Shown piece after piece: positions 24,463 to 30,515 of a stretch of 38,695 nucleotides of DNA (positions are counted from its first letter, which is position 1; every line of letters begins with the position of its first letter). Made by a program: the position numbers and the translations under genes. This stretch comes from an uncultured Eubacteriales bacterium (GTDB taxonomy: Bacteria > Bacillota > Clostridia > Christensenellales > Aristaeellaceae): positions 1-38,695 of the forward strand of contig CACWLP010000021.1 of assembly GCA_902761755.1 (NCBI GenBank), given 5' to 3'. The notes below the pieces were generated by a model, which saw only the letters and a list, made by a program, of their open reading frames with translations, ran no database searches and was not told where the DNA came from.

Positions 24463-25392
24463 TTATTGCAGCGCTTCCTGAAAAGCCTCGAAAAACTCCG
24501 GGCAGGCCCAGGTGCCGCAGGCGATGAGGCGCTCGCCATTCACCGCCATCTGGATCACGACGCCGTTTTCCAGCTGGATCAAAAGCGACCGGTTGCTTTC
24601 CCCGCCGCCGGAGCGCAGGAGCTGGGCGTTTTCGGTCAGGATCCCGATCAGCCGCCGGGCTTCGGCGGGATCGTTCACCGTGCCCATGCCGCTGAGCTCC
24701 AACGCCACCGCAGAATCCGCCCGCAGGGTGTCCGCCAGGGTCTCCCGGCCCATCAGCGCCCAATCGCCGAAGGATACCCGCTGGAACACTCGCATTTTCC
24801 CCTCCACCTTCGCGGCGGCCAGGGCGCCCTCCATGCCGCGGACGGCGTAAACGGTTTCCCCCTGCGCCGCCGTGTTGGAGCAAATGCCGCCGGTGCCCGC
24901 CAGGGCGGGCTCGCTGGTGAAGGTATCCACCGTGCCCAGCGCTTCGCCCAGCAGATCATCGGAAATGGCGGTGGGGTTCGTCAGCAGCCGGTAATAGCTG
25001 CCCTTCACGCCCACCAGCGGAAAATTCCCGCCGGAGGCCGGGGCCCAGATGCTGCGGTAAGAAGGATTTTTGCTGGCCTTGATGCTGATGCTGCCCTGGG
25101 GCACATCCCACGCCAGCTTTTCCCCCACCTGCACCTGCCCGGCGGGCTGGGAGGTCAGCAGCGGCGCTTTCTTCTGCCCGCCGATCCGGGGCACGAAATA
25201 AGCCGCCGCTCCCGCCAGGATCACCAGCGCGCACAGCGCCGGGGCCAGCCGGCGCAGGGCAAAGCCGCCCGCGCGGCCCTGCTTTGCCTGCGCGGCCCGC
25301 AGGATTTTTCTCTTCAGCTGTTCATCCGCCTGAAGGCCGGTGGATTCGGCCAATTCCGGCAGTTTTCTCAGCCTTTCCTCCACGCTCTTCAT
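24463..25392 (-). CDS. Membrane anti-sigma factor (probable)
   Basis: The 309-residue protein starts at ATG 25392, overlapping the sigma factor stop (ATGA). Residues 1-48 are a charged cytoplasmic part (EERLRKLPELAESTGLQADE), residues about 50-68 a single membrane helix, and the rest an extracellular domain with no family I can name. It lacks the zinc anti-sigma HxxxCxxC motif. One membrane helix, cytoplasmic N terminus and overlap with an ECF sigma gene are the usual marks of an anti-sigma factor. The extracellular part is likely the sensor; the signal is unknown. Confidence 0.8.
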   Translation of the reverse strand: MKSVEERLRKLPELAESTGLQADEQLKRKILRAAQAKQGRAGGFALRRLAPALCALVILAGAAAYFVPRIGGQKKAPLLTSQPAGQVQVGEKLAWDVPQGSISIKASKNPSYRSIWAPASGGNFPLVGVKGSYYRLLTNPTAISDDLLGEALGTVDTFTSEPALAGTGGICSNTAAQGETVYAVRGMEGALAAAKVEGKMRVFQRVSFGDWALMGRETLADTLRADSAVALELSGMGTVNDPAEARRLIGILTENAQLLRSGGGESNRSLLIQLENGVVIQMAVNGERLIACGTWACPEFFEAFQEALQ

Positions 25393-25907
25393 TGGGCGCC
25401 ACGCTCCTTCAATATCTCTTCCAGTTTCTTCCGTCCCCGGCTGAGCCGGCTGGAAATCGTGCCCTCCGGCACCTTCATGATCTGCGCGATCTCGCTGATG
25501 CCGTAGCCCTGATAGTAATGCAGCAATATCACATCCCGGAAATCCGTAGGCAGCCGGCGGATCGCCTCCATCAGCTCCTGCCTTTCCAGCCTTTCGTCCA
25601 TCCGGTCCGGGGCGGGAGTCAGCTCCATGGCCGGGCTGCCCAGCACCACGCGCTTCACCCACGCGGCGCGCCACAGATCCCGGCACCGGTTCAGCGCCAC
25701 CTTCAGCAGCCATGCCTTTTCCTTGCCTTCCACCAGCTCCGGCGTGCTCTGCAGCAGGCGGACGAAAACATCCTGGGTCACGTCCTCGGCCTGCTGCCGG
25801 TCGCCCAGGTAAAAGTAGCTGACCCGGAGCACGTCGTTGGCGTATTTTTCATACAGCGCCTCAAACTGCTCGTCGCTCATGCGGCTTCCATGGATCCGCT
25901 CACTCAT
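25389..25907 (-). CDS. ECF-family RNA polymerase sigma factor
   Basis: The 172-residue protein starts at ATG 25907 behind GGAAGGG; an in-frame ATG ten codons earlier lacks a ribosome site. Region 2 spans about 12-75 (FEALYEKYANDVLRVSYFYLGDRQQAEDVTQDVFVRLL) and region 4 about 115-165 (LPTDFRDVILLHYYQGYGISEIAQIMKVPEGTISSRLSRGRKKLEE); the 1.1 and 3 regions are missing, as in ECF factors. It directs polymerase to stress-type promoters when released from the anti-sigma factor encoded next. Confidence 0.95.
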   Translation of the reverse strand: MSERIHGSRMSDEQFEALYEKYANDVLRVSYFYLGDRQQAEDVTQDVFVRLLQSTPELVEGKEKAWLLKVALNRCRDLWRAAWVKRVVLGSPAMELTPAPDRMDERLERQELMEAIRRLPTDFRDVILLHYYQGYGISEIAQIMKVPEGTISSRLSRGRKKLEEILKERGAQ

Positions 25908-25944
25908 ACAACGACGTTCCCTTCCCATTTCTTGCACGGTTGCG

Positions 25945-25971
25945 AAAAAATTCGCGGCTTTTCCAGCCGCG
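25945..25971 (-). terminator. Hairpin with T run at the 5' end of the sigma factor transcript
   Basis: On the minus strand CGCGGCT-ggaaa-AGCCGCG (25971-25953) is followed by AATTTTTT. It lies right at the expected transcription start of the sigma-factor operon, between promoter and gene, so it may work as an attenuator or a 5' stabiliser. Confidence 0.55.
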
Positions 25972-25975
25972 TTTC

Positions 25976-26005
25976 ATTATACCCCACCAGGCCGCCCCGG
26001 GTCAA
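25976..26005 (-). promoter_or_regulatory. Promoter of the ECF sigma operon
   Basis: On the minus strand TTGACC (26005-26000), 18 bp, TATAAT (25981-25976). It looks like a housekeeping promoter; I found no clear ECF-type promoter. Confidence 0.72.
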
Positions 26006-26021
26006 GGCCCGGACGGACGCG

Positions 26022-26057
26022 AAAAAAGGCCGTCCGGGCGAAAAACGCCGGACGGCC
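26022..26057 (-). terminator. Terminator of the FMN-flavoprotein gene
   Basis: On the minus strand GGCCGTCCGG (26057-26048) pairs with CCGGACGGCC (26037-26028), followed by six T. Confidence 0.93.
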
Positions 26058-26071
26058 GTGAGGAAACCGGT

Positions 26072-27970
26072 TTATTCCTGACTGAGAACGTAGAGCGCAG
26101 CCACTTCGCCGGCGATCTTGCCGAACACCACGAAATCCGCCACGGCGTTGCCGCCCAGGCGGTTGCCGCCGTGGACGCCGCCGGTGACCTCGCCCGCGGC
26201 GAAGAGGCCGGGGATGGGCTGGCCGTCCGCGTTCAGCACATGGGTCCCGCTGTCAATGCACAATCCGCCCATGGTGTGGTGGATGCCGGCGGTGACCTTC
26301 ACCGCGTAGAAAGGCGCGGTATCCAGGGGCGCGGCGAAGCTGGTGCGGCCGAAGTCCGGATCGTTCTTTTCCGCCACGAAGCCGTTCCATTTCTCCATGG
26401 TGGCCCTGAAGGCGTCGGCGGGGATGCCCAGCTCTTCCGCCAGGGCTTCATAGGAATCGCCCTGCAGCATCAGGCCGCGGGAAATGTAGCCCTGGATGAC
26501 GGAGGAAGCGTCCACCATCTTCTGATCCACCACCAGCCAGGAGAAGGAGCCGGGCTGGGCGATCTCGGCGGCGGAAACCACGTCGCGGGTGCCCACTTCG
26601 TCGATGAAGCGCTCGCCGTTGGCGTTCACCAGGATGGCGCCGTCGCCCCGCAGGCCTTCGGTGATCAGGGAGGCGGTGTCCGCCTGCACGGTGGGATGGA
26701 TCTGGATCTGGTCCATATCCACGGTGGCGGCGCCCAGCGCCTGGGCCATCAGGATGCCCTGGCCCTGGATGCCGGAGGCGTTGGTGGTCATGAAGCCCGC
26801 CAGTTCGGGCTTGTACTGCACCACCATATCCAGGTTCGCGCCGAAGCCGCCGGTGGCCAGGATCACGGCCTTGGCGCTGACGGTGACTTTATTGCCGGTC
26901 TTGCCCTCTGCCTCGATGCCCAGGGCCGCGCCGGTATTGTCGGTGAGGATTTTGGTGGCGGTGGTATCCAGCAGCAGGGTGATGTTCTCCCGCTCCGTCA
27001 GGGCCTTTTCCAGCCGCGGCACCACGTACGCGCCCACGGAAACCACCTTGCCCTCGTCGTTCACCGGGCGGTGGATGCGCTTCACCGACGCGCCGCCGAA
27101 GGCCGCCACGTTGTTCAGGTCGATGCCCAGGGTGGCCAGGTATTCGATGGCCGCTTCGCTGTTGCATACCAGCGTATTCACCAGATCCGGGTCGTTCAGC
27201 CCTTTGCCCCCGATGAGGGTGTCCAGCTCGAACAGCTCGGTGGAATCGAAATAGCCTTCCGGCTTCTCCTGATACGCCGTCCACTGCTCCCGCACCGTTT
27301 CGGCCAGCATCTGGATCTTTTCGTTATCGGAATAGGCTTCAGCGGCTTTCAGGGTCTTTTCCACGCCGGCGGCTTCGCCGAATTCATTCTTGTCCTGATA
27401 GACGGTTTTCGCGGCGTTCATGCCGCCGGTGGATTTGACGGAGTTGCCGCCCACGGCGGGCTGGCTTTCGATTACAACCACCTTGCACCCCATGTCCGCG
27501 GCCACGATGGCGGCGGTCATGCCCGCGCCGCCGGCGCCCACGACCACCACGTCCGCTTCCAGCGCCACGTCCTCGGCCTGATCGGAAACGTATTCCCGCA
27601 TGTAGTCGTTGGCGTTCACGCCCGCCGCGGTCAGGGCGGCGAGGGCGGCCTCGATGACGGCTTTGCGGGTAATGGAGGCGAAGGTGGCCCCGGTGTAGGT
27701 GTCCACAATGCCATTGGCCTCCACGAAGGCTTCCGGCCATTCCGCCACGATGTTGCTGCCGATGCCCTGGGTTTCATTGGGGCCCTCGATGTCCACGATG
27801 GTGATGACGCCGTCCGCCAGGGTGACGGTGACGGTCACGTCCCCGCCGAAGCCCTTGGCCGTGCCGGTGCCGGTGACGGAAGTGACCTCGGTGGTTTCCG
27901 CCAGCGCGGCGGACAGGCCGCCCAGCAGCATCACCGCCGCGATGAAGAATGCCAGTATCCGTTTTGCCAT
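26072..27970 (-). CDS. Exported fumarate reductase-like flavoprotein with FMN-binding domain
   Basis: The 632-residue protein has a signal peptide (MAKRILAFFIAAVMLLGGLS). Residues about 30-115 form an FMN-binding domain with the flavin-attachment motif DTYTGAT (90-96; Thr96 is the expected acceptor). The FAD domain starts with VVVGAGGAG (142-150). Active-site parts match fumarate reductases: IHPT near 425, EGLRGDGAILVN with the catalytic Arg near 440, ERFIDE, and HHTMGG near 563. No CxxCH haem motif is present. Such proteins receive electrons at the outer membrane face in flavin-based extracellular respiration; ApbE, which attaches FMN, is not in the window. Fumarate or a similar enoate is the likely acceptor. 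Confidence 0.92.
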   Translation of the reverse strand: MAKRILAFFIAAVMLLGGLSAALAETTEVTSVTGTGTAKGFGGDVTVTVTLADGVITIVDIEGPNETQGIGSNIVAEWPEAFVEANGIVDTYTGATFASITRKAVIEAALAALTAAGVNANDYMREYVSDQAEDVALEADVVVVGAGGAGMTAAIVAADMGCKVVVIESQPAVGGNSVKSTGGMNAAKTVYQDKNEFGEAAGVEKTLKAAEAYSDNEKIQMLAETVREQWTAYQEKPEGYFDSTELFELDTLIGGKGLNDPDLVNTLVCNSEAAIEYLATLGIDLNNVAAFGGASVKRIHRPVNDEGKVVSVGAYVVPRLEKALTERENITLLLDTTATKILTDNTGAALGIEAEGKTGNKVTVSAKAVILATGGFGANLDMVVQYKPELAGFMTTNASGIQGQGILMAQALGAATVDMDQIQIHPTVQADTASLITEGLRGDGAILVNANGERFIDEVGTRDVVSAAEIAQPGSFSWLVVDQKMVDASSVIQGYISRGLMLQGDSYEALAEELGIPADAFRATMEKWNGFVAEKNDPDFGRTSFAAPLDTAPFYAVKVTAGIHHTMGGLCIDSGTHVLNADGQPIPGLFAAGEVTGGVHGGNRLGGNAVADFVVFGKIAGEVAALYVLSQE

Positions 27971-28085
27971 ATCGGTTCCCTCCCATGATTTGTATTGGCG
28001 ATCCGATCCCGAAACGTCCGGAAAGGGACGGTAAAAAACGCCTGGTCACGCAGCAACCGGGGTTCCTCGCCTTTCTGAAGCATTT

Positions 28086-28103
28086 GGATCTGATCACAGA
28101 TCC
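28086..28103. promoter_or_regulatory. Perfect dyad at the flavoprotein transcription start
   Basis: GGATCTGATCACAGATCC has perfect 7-bp arms around ATCA and lies directly after the -10 box on the minus strand, covering the start of transcription. It is a candidate operator; no regulator can be assigned. Confidence 0.55.
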
Positions 28104-28132
28104 ATTATACCGAACAATGCGAAAAAGCGCAA
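28104..28132 (-). promoter_or_regulatory. Promoter of the FMN-flavoprotein gene
   Basis: On the minus strand TTGCGC (28132-28127), 17 bp, TATAAT (28109-28104). It starts directly after the T run of the rpsR terminator. Confidence 0.75.
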
Positions 28133-28159
28133 GAAAAAAGCGCCGAAAATATCGGCGCT
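28133..28159 (-). terminator. Terminator of the rpsF-ssb-rpsR operon
   Basis: On the minus strand AGCGCCGA (28159-28152) pairs with TCGGCGCT (28146-28139), followed by six T. Confidence 0.93.
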
Positions 28160-28176
28160 TGCGGATGCGGTTTTTG

Positions 28177-28343
28177 TCAGTCCACCGTGTAGGGCAGCAG
28201 CGCGATGGCACGGGCGCGCTTGATGGCCTCGCTCAGCTGACGCTGATGCTTGGCGCAGTTGCCGGTCATACGGCGGGGCATACTTTACGGCGGGGGCGCT
28301 TGCCGCGGGGACGCGGGCGCTTTTCGCCACGATCTTCAGACAT
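28177..28343 (-). pseudogene. rpsR: rpsR (ribosomal protein S18) with internal deletion
   Basis: From ATG 28343, behind GGAGG, the frame reads [20 protein letters not shown], then VCPAV and a stop at 28266, 25 residues in all. In the next frame the S18 C terminus is intact: [20 protein letters not shown] and ending ALLPYTVD, stop at 28177. About 25-30 residues of the middle of S18 (the part with the IDYKD and GKIL segments in other species) are missing and the two ends are out of frame. TGC at the junction fits a microhomology deletion. S18 is normally essential, so a second rpsR, a mixed population or an assembly error must be considered. Position after rpsF and ssb is the standard one. Confidence 0.88.
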
Positions 28344-28380
28344 GATTGTTTCCTCCTTCATTCAAGATTTCCGTAAGGCA

Positions 28381-28833
28381 TCAGAAAGGCAGATCCTCAT
28401 CCTCCACCTGCACAAAGCCGCCGCCCTGGGGCGCGGAGCCCACGTTCGCGTTCTGCTGACGGGGCGCGGCCGCCGCGGGGGCGTTATAGGCGGGCGCTTC
28501 GCCCGCTTCCCCCCGGGGAGTCAGGAATTCCACGTCGTCCGCCTGTACCTCCAGGCTGGCCCGGGCAGTGCCGTCGTTGGCCGTATAGGCGCTGGCGCTG
28601 ACCGTGCCCACCACGGCCACCTTGCGGCCCTTGGCGAGATACTTGGCGCAGATATCGCCCAGCTGCCGCCAGGCGGTGATGCGGAAGAAATCCGCTTCCG
28701 GCTGGCCGGCCTCGGCGTTATTGCTGCGGCGGCGGTTCACGGCGATGGTGAAGGAGCACACGCTGACGCCGCTCTGGGTGGTGCGCTGCTCCGGATCGCG
28801 GGTGAGATTGCCGATCAAAAAGACCTTGTTCAT
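28381..28833 (-). CDS. ssb: Single-stranded DNA-binding protein
   Basis: The 150-residue protein starts MNKVFLIGNLTRDPEQRTT, a typical OB-fold start, and continues with SFTIAVNRRR and DFFRITAWRQLGDICAKYLAKG to about residue 107. A flexible Ala/Gln/Gly tail leads to the acidic tip EDEDLPF used to recruit DNA repair partners. It binds single-stranded DNA as a tetramer during replication. It lies between rpsF and rpsR as in most Bacillota, with AGG-rich ribosome sites in both gaps. Confidence 0.97.
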   Translation of the reverse strand: MNKVFLIGNLTRDPEQRTTQSGVSVCSFTIAVNRRRSNNAEAGQPEADFFRITAWRQLGDICAKYLAKGRKVAVVGTVSASAYTANDGTARASLEVQADDVEFLTPRGEAGEAPAYNAPAAAAPRQQNANVGSAPQGGGFVQVEDEDLPF

Positions 28834-28848
28834 GTTCGCTCCTCCCGT

Positions 28849-29283
28849 TTACTCAGCGGCAGGGGTTTCCGCGGGCGCTTCTTCAGCGGCAGGGGCAGCT
28901 TCAGCAGCGGGCGCGGCATCGGCGGCGGGAGCTTCCTCTGCCACGGGGGCAGCAACGGGAGCGGGCCGCACGGCGCGGGGCTTGATGCCCACCTTGCGCT
29001 CGATCTGCCGAATCACCTGATAGCGAATGACGCTTTCGGAAATCTGAAGGTTGCGCTCCAGTTCCTTGGGAAGCTCAGCCTCGCCCTGGAAGTTCACCAG
29101 CACATAGTAGCCCTCGGTTTTGTAGTCGATGGCATAGGCCAGGCGGCGCTTGCCCCATTCCTCCACCTTGTCCACGCTGCCGCCGTTGTTGGCGATCAGA
29201 TCGTTGAACTTGGCGATCAGGGCCTTGCGCTCATCTTCCTCCACAGCAGGATCGATGATGTACACCACTTCATACTTGTTCAT
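28849..29283 (-). CDS. rpsF: Ribosomal protein S6 with Ala/Glu/Pro-rich tail
   Basis: The 144-residue protein starts at ATG 29283 behind AGGAGGTG. Residues 1-98 are the S6 fold: MNKYEVVYIIDPAVEEDER, WGKRRLAYAIDYKTEGYYVL, and VIRYQVIR. S6 pairs with S18 on the platform of the 30S subunit. From about residue 105 a low-complexity tail follows (VAAPVAEEAPAADAAPAAEA and on), longer than the usual S6 end. The gene opens the rpsF-ssb-rpsR operon. Its partner S18 gene in this operon is broken. Confidence 0.96.
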   Translation of the reverse strand: MNKYEVVYIIDPAVEEDERKALIAKFNDLIANNGGSVDKVEEWGKRRLAYAIDYKTEGYYVLVNFQGEAELPKELERNLQISESVIRYQVIRQIERKVGIKPRAVRPAPVAAPVAEEAPAADAAPAAEAAPAAEEAPAETPAAE

Positions 29284-29351
29284 TCTTTTCACCTCCTCAT
29301 GGACGTATGGCGTCCCGACGTTGGCAGGACGCAAGGATGTGCCAATTAAGA

Positions 29352-29380
29352 ATTATAATCGAACCCGAAAGAATTTGCAA
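29352..29380 (-). promoter_or_regulatory. Promoter of the rpsF operon
   Basis: On the minus strand TTGCAA (29380-29375), 17 bp, TATAAT (29357-29352). The leader of about 65 bases can form GGCA/TGCC and GGACG-ccata-CGTCC hairpins; I could not confirm an S6:S18 binding motif. Confidence 0.85.
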
Positions 29381-29530
29381 GGGTTTTTTCAGAAAAATCA
29401 GGGCATCTTTCCATTTTTTCCGGCCATTTTTCCCTGTTTGTTTCCAAAACTGGCCGTTGCCGGCGCCGGCCCCGGGCCCATCAGCGCCCAGGGCGCCGCC
29501 GCCCGAAGGAAATTCGGCGCGCAGAGAGCG

Positions 29531-30037
29531 TCACTCATGCAGCAGCCGCTCCTTCTCCAGCGCTTCCTTTTTCCCGTGGATGCGGCCCAGGGCGTAGGCA
29601 AGCGCCGTGGCAGCCAGCAGGTTGATCCAGCCGATCCGGGAAGGATTGAAAGAATTCAGGAGGCCGATGAGCAGATTGGCCCCGCCGATAACCGCCAGCA
29701 TTTTCCCGATCCGGTCCAGATGCCTGATCCGGGAATCAATATCGGAAAACAGATCGAAAGGCCCGTCCGCAGTCTTTTTGCGGAAGTAGACCCAGGCGAT
29801 CATCCGGCCCACGTATTCCGCCCCGGTCTCCTGCATGAACTGAACGTAGCTTTCATCGTAGGGATGCATCTCCAGCCGCACGGCGTATTCCCCCGGCTCG
29901 CACCGCACGAAATGATAGGAGCAAAAGCCCACGCTTTCCAGCACCCAGCCGTTCATGGCCATTTCGTTCAGCCAGTCCTCTTCTTTTTCAAAGCTCCACA
30001 CACAGAAGAATTTCCGGATCGTTTTCCTGTTTTCCAT
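29531..30037 (-). CDS. DUF2812 membrane protein, partner of PadR regulator
   Basis: The 168-residue protein begins with KFFCVWSFEKEEDWLNEMAMNGW, the mark of DUF2812, a domain found almost only next to PadR-type regulators. Two membrane helices follow near 110-128 and 135-150. Its function is unknown; it may inactivate or sense for the regulator. Its ATG is one base after the padR stop, so the two are coupled. The 196 bases after it up to the rpsF promoter are GC-rich with no gene and no clear terminator. Confidence 0.88.
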   Translation of the reverse strand: MENRKTIRKFFCVWSFEKEEDWLNEMAMNGWVLESVGFCSYHFVRCEPGEYAVRLEMHPYDESYVQFMQETGAEYVGRMIAWVYFRKKTADGPFDLFSDIDSRIRHLDRIGKMLAVIGGANLLIGLLNSFNPSRIGWINLLAATALAYALGRIHGKKEALEKERLLHE

Positions 30038-30038
30038 C

Positions 30039-30356
30039 TTACATGTCCTCCCCCAGGATCTTTTCCCCGTTCCGCGCCAGTTCCCGCAGGCGCTTCACTT
30101 CGTTTTTCAGGATGCCCTTTCCTTTTTCCGTCAGCCGGTATTCCTTCCGGCGGCTGCCGTCGTCCACCGGCAGCTGAATGATCCAGCCCTTGTCGCACAG
30201 CGTGTTCAGCGCCCCGTACAGCGTCCCCGCCGCCAGGCGCACCCGCCCGCCGGACATTTCCTCCGTCTGCTGCATGATGCCGTAGCCGTGCCGCGGCGCA
30301 TACAGGGACAGCAGGATATAATACGTCGCTTCCGTCAGCGCCAATGTATCCGGCAT
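30039..30356 (-). CDS. PadR-family transcriptional regulator
   Basis: The 105-residue protein starts at ATG 30356 behind GGAGGTGAGG. The winged helix reads LTEATYYILLSLYAPRHGYG, then LAAGTLYGALNTLCDKGWI, then DDGSRRKEYRLTEKGKGIL as wing; a single C-terminal helix follows, as in the short PadR-s2 type. Its own promoter is covered by palindromes (30379-30431), so autorepression is likely. Such PadR-DUF2812 pairs often control transporters, but no target besides itself is visible here. Confidence 0.94.
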   Translation of the reverse strand: MPDTLALTEATYYILLSLYAPRHGYGIMQQTEEMSGGRVRLAAGTLYGALNTLCDKGWIIQLPVDDGSRRKEYRLTEKGKGILKNEVKRLRELARNGEKILGEDM

Positions 30357-30378
30357 CTTCCTCACCTCCATCGGTTTC

Positions 30379-30439
30379 CGATATATCGTCGTTCGATATA
30401 TCGTAGCTTGATTATATCGTATCCCGATATAGTTGTCAA
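30379..30439 (-). promoter_or_regulatory. Consensus promoter covered by PadR-type operators
   Basis: On the minus strand TTGACA (30439-30434), 17 bp, TATAAT (30416-30411). The dyad TATATCG-tatcc-CGATATA (30413-30431) fills the spacer and enters the -10 box. Two perfect CGATATATCG palindromes follow at 30394-30403 and 30379-30388, 15 bp apart, inside the leader. Confidence 0.85.
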
Positions 30440-30463
30440 CCCTTTTTTCAAAAAATTTCACAC

Positions 30464-30496
30464 AAAAAAACCGGGGCAGGATTTCTCCCGCCCCGG
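30464..30496 (-). terminator. Terminator of the double-FMN flavoprotein gene
   Basis: On the minus strand CCGGGGC (30496-30490) pairs with GCCCCGG (30477-30471), followed by seven T. Confidence 0.93.
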
Positions 30497-30515
30497 CTGG
30501 GTGCCGATGATGCGA

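Noticed and set aside
25908-25980. ECF-type autoregulated promoter (TGAAAC ... CGTC)
   Set aside because: TGAAAC is present at the start of the leader, but no CGTC-like -10 lies at the right distance; the housekeeping promoter fits better.
25940-27988. Long plus-strand frame opposite the 632-residue flavoprotein, and the similar one at 29955-33296 opposite the 835-residue flavoprotein
   Set aside because: Both are rich in Gly, His and Gln from third-position GC bias on the opposite strand; the minus-strand proteins are clear.
28177-28281. A separate 34-residue gene for the S18 C-terminal part
   Set aside because: The in-frame ATG at 28281 has no ribosome site, and the product would be only half of S18.
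29284-29345. S6:S18 autoregulatory leader motif
   Set aside because: Two short hairpins are possible, but I could not find the conserved loop bases with certainty.
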